From Streptomyces capillispiralis (GTDB lineage: Bacteria; Actinomycetota; Actinomycetes; Streptomycetales; Streptomycetaceae), in assembly GCF_007829875.1 (NCBI RefSeq), contig NZ_VIWV01000002.1:1-64000 (forward strand): 64,000 bases of DNA, read 5' to 3'. Numbering within the stretch: position 1 is the first letter of the stretch; every line of letters begins with the position of its first letter. The notes under the pieces are model-generated. The model made no database searches. It worked only from the letters and a program-made list of their open reading frames with translations, and was not told the origin of the DNA. Both the position numbers and the translations under genes were made by a program. Positions 1-7,480 of this stretch are shown piece by piece.

Positions 1-25
1 GGTGGGCGCGGGAGCGGTGGGTGGG

Positions 26-406
26 TTACCAGCAGCGGGAGCTGACGTTGCCTACTTCGTTGCCCGTGAGCAGGCCGCCCCAGATGTAGTTGTCGTCCGC
101 GAGGTAGACCCACTTGTTGTGGGTGTAGCCGTTTGCGGAGACGGTGCCGCCTTCGAGCCAGCACACGGCGGTGAGGTTCTGGTTTGCCGCGACGGTGTAG
201 GCGATGCGGTAGCCCGTGGACGGTCCGATGCGCACGTTGCCCTGGATCCAGGTGGTGACCGTTTCGAACTGGGCGCTGGTGTTCGTCCGGTTGGTCTGCG
301 GGGCTTGGGCCGCGGTGGCCGGAGCGGCCATGCCGGCGGCGGCCATGATGCCCGCTGCGGCTGTGATCATGATCTTGGTCAGTGGGCGTGACCTCGTCTG
401 GTGCAC
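26..406 (-). CDS. Secreted SH3-like domain protein
   Basis: A small exported protein of about 126 residues. Residues 1-33 form a signal peptide: a basic start, an Ala/Gly/Met-rich core and a likely signal peptidase site after ATAA. The mature part has the look of a bacterial SH3-like domain (NVRIGPSTGYRIAYTV, then a KWVYL segment) with two cysteines, near residue 80 and residue 125, that could form a disulfide. The GTG start at 406 is chosen because a GGGG-containing ribosome site lies just upstream and the signal peptide follows at once; the longer open frame to 625 adds an unlikely Arg/Pro-rich leader. Such proteins are common in Streptomyces and are thought to bind cell wall or peptides. 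The exact role is unknown. Confidence 0.8.
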   Translation of the reverse strand: MHQTRSRPLTKIMITAAAGIMAAAGMAAPATAAQAPQTNRTNTSAQFETVTTWIQGNVRIGPSTGYRIAYTVAANQNLTAVCWLEGGTVSANGYTHNKWVYLADDNYIWGGLLTGNEVGNVSSRCW

Positions 407-638
407 TTTCTGATTCCCCCTGATGGGTTTGGGGAGGCCCTGGCGGGGCGGTCTCCCTGGTGCGGGCAGCGTCGTCCGTGGTGGGGTGCTGTGCAAGCTT
501 TTCGGGGATCGTCGAAACGTTGCCGCGGCCGTCCGCCGTGGTGGCCGGGAACCGGCGTCCGGGGGAAGGGCATGCGGCCGGACGGTGTTGTGCTCGTCGG
601 AGCACGGACGACGCTTTACGTTCACGACGGGGGTTGGT

Positions 639-1625
639 GTGACCGGCAGTCGTCTCTTACTGGGGCCGTTGGACGAGGTGCGCGTGGAGGTGGCCCGGGC
701 TCCTGGCGCCAGCCTCTTCCCCGTGTTGCAGGAGGTGCTGGGAGGTGTGCGGCAGGGGGTGCCGGGGCGGTGGCGGAGCGCCGTGGAATCCGCTCTGCCC
801 GCCTCGGCCGAGGTGATCCGTCCCTTGTTCGGGCCCGGGCACGGCTGGCTGCCCGATGTGTTGGCGCTGACCGGTGATGTGCGCGCCGCCCGTATGGAGA
901 GTGTGCTGTCGCAGTTGCGGGAGGTCGGGCCGGAGGGCCTCGTGGCTGAGGTGACCGGGCGGTTCGGTGCCGTGGTGCCCCGGAGCTGGCAGAGGGTGCT
1001 GGATGACCCTGGGCGCTTTCTCGCCGCGTACTACGAGGTGGCCGACGCGGCCTGGCGGCGCTTGGAGCCGTTGTGGGTGCGGGCGGATGCGTTGTTGGGC
1101 AGGGAGGCCGAGCGGGTGGGTTCCGCTGTGGTCAGCCAGAACCTCGGTGTGGTGCTGACCGGTCTGGGCCCTCGGGTGCGGTACGTGGACGGGGTGCTTG
1201 AGCTGCCGCGGTGTGCGAGGGAGGTCTTCGAGCTCGGGGGTCGTCGGCTGGTGCTGGTTCCCGTGGTCTTCGGTGCGGCGGCCTCGATGCACAGTTTCGA
1301 CCGTGATGATGTGGTCTGGTTCAGCTACCCGTTGCCCGGGCTGGGGCGTCTTGGCTCTCCGGGAGGGCAGCCGGTGGGTGAGGACGGTCTCGTTCGACTG
1401 CTGGGACCGGTCAGGGCGGGTGTGCTTCGCTCGGTGCGGCCGCCTGCGACGGTCAGTGAGCTGGCTCGTGTGCTGAATACGGGGGTCAGCACGATTACCT
1501 ACCACTGCGAGTATCTGAGGGCGGTGGGTTTGCTTCAGCGGGAGCGTTATGGCCGTGAGGTGCGCCAGCGGCTGACCGGCCGTGGGGCTGCGCTGGTGGA
1601 GTTGTTCAAGGGTCCGGCCGGGTAG
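639..1625 (+). CDS. Winged-helix regulator, ArsR-like (DUF5937 type)
   Basis: A 328-residue cytoplasmic protein. The C-terminal 70 residues hold a winged helix-turn-helix of ArsR type (SELARVLNTGVSTITYHCEYL followed by a wing around GLLQRERYGREV). The larger N-terminal part resembles the DUF5937 region often found in front of this HTH in actinomycetes. The GTG at 639 is preferred because a GGGGG run precedes it and the recognisable sequence starts directly after; the frame is open further upstream to 423 but that leader looks non-coding. It is divergent from the secreted SH3-like gene with about 230 bp between them, so it may control that gene or itself. No ligand can be read from the sequence. 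Confidence 0.75.
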   Translation: MTGSRLLLGPLDEVRVEVARAPGASLFPVLQEVLGGVRQGVPGRWRSAVESALPASAEVIRPLFGPGHGWLPDVLALTGDVRAARMESVLSQLREVGPEGLVAEVTGRFGAVVPRSWQRVLDDPGRFLAAYYEVADAAWRRLEPLWVRADALLGREAERVGSAVVSQNLGVVLTGLGPRVRYVDGVLELPRCAREVFELGGRRLVLVPVVFGAAASMHSFDRDDVVWFSYPLPGLGRLGSPGGQPVGEDGLVRLLGPVRAGVLRSVRPPATVSELARVLNTGVSTITYHCEYLRAVGLLQRERYGREVRQRLTGRGAALVELFKGPAG

Positions 1626-1849
1626 CGCTGCTGGCTGCGGGCTGGTTGGGGCAGGTCTCGGGGTGGCCTCCGTGGCCGCGTGATGCTGTGCCCTCTGGTG
1701 CTTGTGCGGCGCCTGTCTGGTGGGGTGAGCGGCGGTCGTGCAGAGGGTGGGGTGGTGTGTTCTGGTGCGGCTGGGCGGGGTGGAGGGGTGGGTGGTGTCG
1801 TTGGCCGTGCAGGGTCGGGGTGTGGGGTCGTCGGGGTACGGGGGCTGGT

Positions 1850-1900
1850 GGGGCGGGGTGGGGCGGGTGAGGTGGGTGGGGTGGGTGGGTGGGGTGGTGT
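1850..1900 (+). repeat. G-run tract, possible G-quadruplex
   Basis: At least six runs of three or more G separated by one to three bases occur on the top strand. This meets the usual pattern for a G-quadruplex. No function is evident. Confidence 0.4.
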
Positions 1901-2002
1901 CTGGGGCGTGGAGCGGCCGCTCGTTGCGCAGGGCGTTGTTGTGGGCGAGGAGGGTTTGCGAAGCGGAGGCCGGGCCGGGGCCGGCCACTGCGGGACCTCG
2001 CG

Positions 2003-2185
2003 GTGCAGGTGATCGTCGCGGCGCCGGGGCAGTGCCGTCCGGGCTGTCAGGTCCAGGGGGAGTGCGAGCGGCGTCAGTTGCGCGGTGGGGTTCCGTTCGT
2101 CGCCCTCCTGTCCGGCTCGGGGGTGGTGGCGTGGGGGGATGCGGAGGTCGTGCTTGACGCGGCCGGACGGCTCAGTGCTCGTTGA
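2003..2185 (+). CDS. Possible small protein, unknown
   Basis: A 60-residue frame from a GTG. The amino-acid composition is ordinary rather than Arg/Pro skewed, with two cysteines spaced closely (CRPGC), a third shortly after (GEC), and a hydrophobic central stretch (PFVALLSGSGVVAWG). No clear ribosome site and no family recognised. It could be a real small gene or the 3' end of a decayed one. Confidence 0.3.
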   Translation: MQVIVAAPGQCRPGCQVQGECERRQLRGGVPFVALLSGSGVVAWGDAEVVLDAAGRLSAR

Positions 2186-2520
2186 GTTGAATGGTGCGGG
2201 GTGGGGTGGGTGGGGCCGGCTTTGGTCTTTTGCGGGGTTCGTCGTCGGGTGTTTTCGCGGTCGGCGCCGGGCGGGGCGCGCCTGGTGGGGCAGGCGCTGT
2301 GGTGTGCGGCGGGTGCAGGGGCGGGCCTGCGGCTTTCGCCTGGTCGGTTGTGTGTCGCGCGGTGTGCTGGGCCGGTGGTGCGGTTCGCGTGGTTGGTTGT
2401 GCGTCATGCGGCGTAGTGGGGCAAGTTGTGCGTGCGGTGCGGTTTCTGCCGCGCCAGGGGGCGGGTCGTGTGCGGTATCCGCGGCGGCCGGTGGCCGACG
2501 GCGGCCGGCGCGCTGGCGCG

Positions 2521-2580
2521 CCGGTGCCGTGGTGCCGTGGTGCCGTGGTGCCGTGGTGCCGTGGTGCCGTGGTGCCGTGG
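2521..2580 (+). repeat. 8-bp tandem repeat ccgtggtg, six to seven copies
   Basis: A perfect octamer array sits in the non-coding stretch upstream of the transglycosylase-like gene. The unit is not a multiple of three, so it is unlikely to be coding. It is a candidate slippage-prone site. Confidence 0.9.
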
Positions 2581-2811
2581 TTGTCCCGTGGTGCCGCCGT
2601 CAGGTTCCAATGGCCGTGGGCTGGGGTGTTTGCTGCCATCGGCTGGTGGTCGGCGGGGTGCCTTTCGACGGCATGGGCGGGTGGGCTGGCCGGGCAGGAC
2701 GCCTGTGGTGATGCTGTGGGGTCTGGGTCCTCGTCCGCGGCGGGGAGGGGAGGGATTGGGTCAGGGGTGCGGGGGCACATGCACCTCACAGTGGTGGAGG
2801 GGTGATCGACG

Positions 2812-3417
2812 ATGGCCGGACGACCGGCAGCGGAAACGGCAGCGGCAGCGGCAGCGGGGCAAGGGGCGCGGACGGCGGGCCGTCAGGATGCTCGGACGCC
2901 GCCGCTGCGGCCCGGTGGCTACGATCCGGCCGACTACGCGGCAGTCGTGGTACGCGCTGCCCGGGAGGCCGGGGTTTCGCCGCTGCTGGTCATGGGGGTG
3001 CTCCACAACGAGGCCTACAAACCGCACCATCCCCTGCTGGAGCGGCTGTGGCAGTGGTGGAAACCCAAGGCGTCCTTCGGTCTGGCCAACATGCACCGGG
3101 CGACGTTCGAGCGGGTCCGGCACACGCATCGTCTGCCGGGCCGATGGCAGGACCTGCGGGATGACCCCGCTTTCGCCATCCGCACAGCCGCCCTGCACCT
3201 CAAGGACCTCGACCACAGCCTTCCCAAGGGGCATGTGCGCCGTTACACCCGTGACGAGCTCCTGGCCCTGGGCTACAACACCGGTGAACGCAACATGCGT
3301 GCCTTCGCCCGGGGCGTACCGCCCGGCCCGATGGCACGGTCGTACCTGCGCCGCTACCGCGCCCACCAGGAACGGGCTGCCGAAGCCCTCGGACGCGCCG
3401 GCACGCCGCACGACTAG
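2812..3417 (+). CDS. Lytic transglycosylase-like (SLT/lysozyme fold) protein
   Basis: A 201-residue protein with a low-complexity Ala/Arg N-terminus and a lysozyme-like domain from about residue 40. Support: an SLT-like helix ending in LHNEA (Glu near residue 66, the position of the catalytic acid), then FGLANMH, then a YNTGERNM motif like the YNxG of soluble lytic transglycosylases. No signal peptide is obvious, so the site of action is unclear; it might be exported by another route or act inside a phage or plasmid context. The start has a GGAGGGG ribosome site. The TAG stop overlaps the CTAG at which the following IS element is inserted; the frame is not disrupted. Confidence 0.65.
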   Translation: MAGRPAAETAAAAAAGQGARTAGRQDARTPPLRPGGYDPADYAAVVVRAAREAGVSPLLVMGVLHNEAYKPHHPLLERLWQWWKPKASFGLANMHRATFERVRHTHRLPGRWQDLRDDPAFAIRTAALHLKDLDHSLPKGHVRRYTRDELLALGYNTGERNMRAFARGVPPGPMARSYLRRYRAHQERAAEALGRAGTPHD

Positions 3418-4357
3418 GGTCTGTTGCGGAAGTAGATCTTGTTCGTTGATGATCACGTCCTGTGGGACGTGGGGATCTGACGAACGGCCAGTGGGCCCGG
3501 CTGGAGCCTCTGCTGCCGACGGGCATCAAGCCGGGTCGGCCGCAGGTGTGGACGCGGCGGCAGCTGATAGACGGCATACGGTGGCGGACCCGGACCGGTG
3601 CTCCCTGGCGGGACGTGCCCGAACGCTACGGGCCCTGGGATCGGGTCTATGACCTGTTCCGACGCTGGCAGCGGGACGGCACCTGGGGCGAGGATCCTCA
3701 CCAAGCTCCAGGCCGAGGCGGACGCGAAGGGCCTGATCACCTGGGAGGTCAACGTCGACTCCACCGTCTGCCGGGCCCACCAGTACGCCGCGGAGCGGCG
3801 AAAAGGGGGACCTCCAGAAGGAGCCGCCCGGCGGGATCTTCGTCGAGCCAGCCGATCACGGCCTCGGACGCTCCCGCGGCGGACTGACCAGCAAGATCCA
3901 CATCGCGGTCGAGCAAGGGCAGAAGCCCTTGTCCGTCGTGATCACGGCCGGGCAGCGGGGCGACTCCCCGCAGTTCGAAGCGGTCCTGGAAGCCGTCCGG
4001 GTTCCGAGGCTGGGGCCCGGCAGGCCGCGCAAGCGCCCGGACCGAGTGCGGGCCGACAAGGCGTACGACTCCCGCGGCAATCGCTCCTACCTGCGCAGAC
4101 GCGGCATCAAGGCCACCATTCCGGTTCCGGCGGACCGAGTCCGCAACCGCCTCAAGCGTGGATCGCAGGGCGGGCGCCCGCCAAAGTTCGACAAAGACGA
4201 CTACAAGCAACGGCACGCGGTCGAGTGCGGGATCAACCGGCTCAAGCGCCACCGGGCCGTCGCCACTCGGTACGACAAACTCGCCGTCCGCTACGAAGCG
4301 ACAGTGCTGGTCGCAGCCATCAACGAGTGGCTGCGACCAGCACTTTCACAACAGGCC
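3418..4357 (+). mobile_element. IS5-family insertion sequence (IS427-like)
   Basis: An element of about 940 bp. The left end reads ggtctgttgcggaagt and the right end, read inward on the other strand, ggcctgttgtgaaagt: imperfect inverted repeats of about 16 bp. Both ends are flanked by CTAG (3414-3417 and 4358-4361), which fits a 4-bp target duplication. IS5 elements of this group often use short TA-containing targets. The single transposase gene is broken (see next entry). Confidence 0.8.
3462..4357 (+). pseudogene. IS5-family DDE transposase, frameshifted
   Basis: The transposase is spread over three frames. Frame one starts at the GTG at 3462 and gives the N-terminal region (PLLPTGIKPGRP, IRWRTRTGAPWRDVPERYGPWD). 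Near 3690, at a TGGGG run, homology moves to the next frame (ARILTKLQAEADAKG, VDSTVCRAHQ with the first Asp). Near 3800, at an AAAAGGGGG run, it moves again (GGLTSKIHIAV, VRADKAYDSRGN with the second Asp, VECGINRLKRHR with the Glu). Both shifts go the same way, as if one base were added each time. IS427-type elements can use programmed frameshifting, so the first shift might be functional; two shifts argue for an inactive gene. The final frame also runs past the IS end: the codon after INEWL is CGA where TGA would be expected. Confidence 0.8.
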
Positions 4358-4430
4358 CTAGCACGACTCGGACGTCGGGTAGGAGTTGTCCGGCCGGTCA
4401 TGGTCGTGGGTGGTCCGGCATGATGCCGGG

Positions 4431-4865
4431 GTGAGCATCGTCGTCGAGTTCTTCGCGGCTGCGGATGACGTGTCAGCGGCACTGGTTCTTCGGGCCGGGC
4501 CGCGACGCGCTTTCGAGTCGCTTTCCTTCGGCGATTTCGATCCCGAGGTAGCTGTGGTCGAGTGGGAGTGCCTGCTTTCCGGCGGCAGCTACGAGGAACT
4601 CGTCGAGGCCGGTGAGCCTCGCCTCGTCGCCGGCCAGGACGATGACGGGTGCGTCGTCTTCGCGGTCTCGCCTCGCCTGTCCGCCGTGCTCGCCGGGGCC
4701 GAGCGGTCCGAGTTGGAGGATGCCGCTGTCGCGTGGTCTTTGCAGCGGGCGGAGGACGGCGAGGTCATCGGCACGGAGACCGCCATAGTGATCCTGGGTG
4801 ATCTGGCCGCTTTCGTCGGCAGCGCCCGGCGCCGGGGCCGGAACGTCTGCTGCTGGGTCGCGTAG
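4431..4865 (+). CDS. Conserved hypothetical acidic protein
   Basis: A 144-residue acidic cytoplasmic protein. It starts at a GTG and opens with SIVVEFFAA, and it ends with CCWVA. The pattern of a short hydrophobic strand, an FESLSFGDFD motif, a VEWE segment and a Trp at the C-terminus resembles a small uncharacterised family I have seen in Streptomyces, but I cannot assign a function. It lies directly beyond the right end of the IS5 element and upstream of a decayed second IS5, so its original neighbours are lost. Confidence 0.65.
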   Translation: MSIVVEFFAAADDVSAALVLRAGPRRAFESLSFGDFDPEVAVVEWECLLSGGSYEELVEAGEPRLVAGQDDDGCVVFAVSPRLSAVLAGAERSELEDAAVAWSLQRAEDGEVIGTETAIVILGDLAAFVGSARRRGRNVCCWVA

Positions 4866-4884
4866 GGGTCGCGTTCGGAGGCAG

Positions 4885-5835
4885 ATCGCGACGGAACGCT
4901 GTGGTGGTGCCGGGGAAGACGTAGCCGCGCTGGCCGTAGTGTGTGGCGGCCGCTCGGGACTGTTCCGGACGGTTGACCGCTCGTTCGATGGTGGTGCGTT
5001 TCTTGTAGCGGTCCTGGGTGTGCCCGGGCGGCCGTCCTTCTTGTGAGCTTTTGCGCAGGGTGGGCGGTCTGGCTGTCGGTCTTCTCCGGGATCGTGTGCC
5101 GGATGCCCCTGGGGGGCGGATACCGGCGGGGCAGGGGCCCGTTGCTGTGATGCCTGTTTGTTGCGAGGCTGTCGGGCTTCTTGCGTGGCCGGCCCGGCCT
5201 GATGCGGGGGACGTGGATTTTGTCCAGCATGCGTGTGAGCTGGGTGCAGTTCGCTCGTTGTCCCGGCGTGACGCGGGGAGCGGGCGGGAGCGGGAGCGGC
5301 CATGCGTGTTCGGGGGTGCTTGCTGGTGGACCCGCCCTGCGAGCGCCCCGGGCCTTCGCCTCCGGGACTGCCTCCATCAGGTGGCCGAGGGGGTTCTGCT
5401 ACGGCGTTTCGCCCTGGTGTTCTGCCGCTGGGTTGCTCTTTGAGGCAGATGCCGGCGGCGGTTCGGTGCCGGCACCGGCGCCGGCGCCGTCGGCATGCTG
5501 GTGGGCCCGCGCGGTGGTGGAGTCGGCCGGGCTGTCCCCGTCGATCTTCCCGGCCGTATCGGCGGCTCGGGCTTGGACCTGCTGGTCGCAGGCGTTCCCG
5601 GGTTCCGTGGGCCGAGCGGATGCGGTGGCGTTCATAGGCGGTCTTCCACCGGGCCGAAGCGTTCGGGAGGATCCTGTCGGCGCATGCCGGTCCGCGCACG
5701 GTGCAACATCCGGTCGCTCACCTGCCGGTGATCCCGCCGCCTGCCACAACTGCTGTTGCTGACCGGCAGGAACGGCAGCAGCCTCGTCACCGCCGCCCAG
5801 GCCTTCCTCACCCTCCGGCGGCTCGACGAAAGCAT
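4885..5835 (-). pseudogene. Decayed IS5-family transposase (full length, many shifts)
   Basis: Reading leftward, recognisable transposase pieces follow in the right order but in all three frames: LLPFLPVSNSSCGRRRDHRQV and PPERFGPVED (near 5700-5800), KTAYERHR (near 5640), GRSQGGSTSK (near 5330), VTPGQRANCTQL and RPGRPRKKPDSL (5150-5290), RGIRHTIPEKTDSQ (near 5080), RYKKRTTIERAVN and RGYVFPGTTT (4905-5010). The catalytic Asp of the usual ADKAY motif is gone (ATNRHHSNG). This belongs to a different IS5 subgroup from the element at 3418. No terminal repeats could be found. It is a molecular fossil. Confidence 0.75.
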
Positions 5836-5930
5836 TACCAGGGTTGTGCCGCAACGGTGCTTGGCGTTGCGGCCGGCCGGGTCGGGCCGGTGCTGTGCGC
5901 GGTGCGCTGCTGCTGCGTGCGGTGGAGCGC

Positions 5931-5990
5931 CGTCTCGGGCCGTCTCGGGCCGTCTCGGGCCGTCTCGGGCCGTCTCGGGCCGTCTCGGGC
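5931..5990 (+). repeat. 10-bp tandem repeat cgtctcgggc, six copies
   Basis: A perfect array of six decamers in non-coding DNA beyond the N-terminal end of the decayed transposase. Outside this array and the one at 6156, the stretch 5836-6220 shows nothing else. Confidence 0.9.
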
Positions 5991-6155
5991 CGTCGTGTGG
6001 GGAGGCCGCGGTGAGCAGGGGGCGGGCCCGGCTGTGTGTGCGGGACGAGGTGGAGTCCGGCCTGTGGGGCCGTCCGCCCCGCCGGCCGGGCGGAGGCGGC
6101 AGGCGCCCCCTGCGGGCCGACCGGGCCGGCCGGGAAGGACGGGAGGGACGGGAGG

Positions 6156-6191
6156 GATGAGGGGGATGAGGGGGATGAGGGGGATGAGGGG
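6156..6191 (+). repeat. 9-bp tandem repeat gatgagggg, four copies
   Basis: A perfect four-unit array followed by two G-rich units of the same length. It lies just past the 3' end of kynU. Confidence 0.85.
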
Positions 6192-6220
6192 ACCGGGGGG
6201 ACCGGGGGGACGGGAGGCCG

Positions 6221-7480
6221 TCAGGTCACCGGGCCTGTGGCCGGCGGTGCGGGGTCGTAGGCGGCGTTGCGGGTGAGGTCGCGCAGGGCGAGGGCGGCGG
6301 TGAGCAGGTCCTGGTGGCTGGTGTAGAGGGCGTTGACGCCGAAGCGCAGCAGGTCGGGTGCGCGCATGTCGGCGATGACGCCGTGTTCGGCGAGGGCGGT
6401 GGCCAGTCCGCGGGCGTGGGGGTGGCGCAGGGTGACCTGGCTGCCGCGGCGGGCGGGGTCGGCCGGGGTGACGGGGGTGAAGCCCAGGGGGGTGAGGAGT
6501 TCGTCCGTGCAGCGCAGGAAGAAGCCGGTCAGGGACAGGCTTTTGGCGCGGACCTGGTTCAGGTCGACGCCGTCGAAGGCGGTGAGGGCGGCTTCGAGGG
6601 CGAGCAGGGACAGGATCGGCGGGGTGCCGATGCGGGCGCGGGCGATACCGGGGGCGGGCGTGTAGTGGCGGGCCAGGGCGAACGGGTCGGCGTGGCCGGT
6701 CCAGCCCGGCAGCGGCGTGTCGAGGCGGTCGTGGTGGCGGTGCGCCACGTACAGGAAGGCGGGGGCGCCGGGGCCGCCGGAGAGGAACTTGTAGCCGCAG
6801 CCGACGGCCAGGTCGACGCCGAGGGCGTCGACGTCGAGGGGCAGCGCACCGGCCGCGTGACACAGGTCCCACAGTGCGAGGGCGCCGGCCGCGTGGGCGG
6901 CCCGGGTCAGCGCCCGCATGCTGTACAGCTCGCCGGTGCGGAAATCGACGGGTGCGTAGCTGACGACGGCGGTCCGGTGGCCTTCGGTGGCGAGGAAGCG
7001 CGGGAGGTCCGCTGGGGAGACGTGGTGTACCTGGAGGCCTCTGCGGCGGGCGACCGCGTGTGTCAGGTAGCGGTCGGTGGGGAAGTGTCCGGGGTCGGTG
7101 ACCAGCAGTGGCCGGTCCGGGCGGAGCGTGGCGGCGGCGTCCAGTGCGGTGAACAGCTGCACGCTGGTGGAGTCACCGGCGATGGTCTGCCCCGGCGCGG
7201 CTCCGATGAGGGCGCCGATCGTGTCTCCCACGCGCAGGGGTGCCTCCCACCAGCCGGCCGTGTTCCAGGAGCCGATGAGTGCGGTGCCCCACTGGCGGTG
7301 CAGTACGTCTTCCAGGGCGGGCGGGACGGCGGCGGGCAGGGGGCCCAGGGAGTTGCCGTCGAGGTAGACGACGTCCGGCGGGAGCAGGAAGCGGGTGCGG
7401 AGGGGGGCCAGGGGGTCGGCGGTGTCGAGTTGTACGGCCTCGTTGTGCAGGGCGGCCGGCGGGGTGAGGGCGGTGGTCAT
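6221..7480 (-). CDS. kynU: Kynureninase
   Basis: A PLP enzyme that cleaves L-kynurenine to anthranilate and alanine (or 3-hydroxykynurenine to 3-hydroxyanthranilate), soluble in the cytoplasm. Length 419 residues is normal. Visible features: YLDGNSLGPLP near the N-terminus, a phosphate-binding STSVQLF, the DFRTGELY and WDLCHAAGALPLD segments, and the PLP-binding Lys231 in GCGYKFLSGGPGAP. The ATG overlaps the stop of kynB by four bases (ATGA), so the two are translationally coupled. It is the last gene of a kynA-kynB-kynU operon whose first gene is now only a remnant, so its substrate supply from tryptophan may depend on another dioxygenase elsewhere. Confidence 0.93.
   Translation of the reverse strand: MTTALTPPAALHNEAVQLDTADPLAPLRTRFLLPPDVVYLDGNSLGPLPAAVPPALEDVLHRQWGTALIGSWNTAGWWEAPLRVGDTIGALIGAAPGQTIAGDSTSVQLFTALDAAATLRPDRPLLVTDPGHFPTDRYLTHAVARRRGLQVHHVSPADLPRFLATEGHRTAVVSYAPVDFRTGELYSMRALTRAAHAAGALALWDLCHAAGALPLDVDALGVDLAVGCGYKFLSGGPGAPAFLYVAHRHHDRLDTPLPGWTGHADPFALARHYTPAPGIARARIGTPPILSLLALEAALTAFDGVDLNQVRAKSLSLTGFFLRCTDELLTPLGFTPVTPADPARRGSQVTLRHPHARGLATALAEHGVIADMRAPDLLRFGVNALYTSHQDLLTAALALRDLTRNAAYDPAPPATGPVT

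Larger units (their letters stand above)
1626..2811. other. Intergenic stretch, strongly G/T-skewed
   Basis: Almost 1.2 kb without a convincing large gene. The left part, roughly 1700-1910, is extremely G-rich on the top strand, with dense GGG and GGGG runs near 1850-1900. The long frames here (for example an Arg/Pro/Thr-rich one on the minus strand) reflect base composition. Only one short frame, at 2003-2185, has ordinary protein-like composition. Confidence 0.6.

Noticed and set aside
423..638. Upstream extension of the winged-helix regulator frame
   Set aside because: The extra 72 residues are low-complexity Gly/Arg/Val and lie beyond a good GTG with a ribosome site; the frame is open by composition.
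657..2407. Long Pro/His/Arg/Thr-rich frames on the minus strand
   Set aside because: They are antisense to the regulator gene or to G-rich spacer DNA and have no motif or believable composition.
2521..2580. Plasmid iteron or origin
   Set aside because: An 8-bp unit with no Rep gene or AT-rich stretch nearby does not fit iterons.
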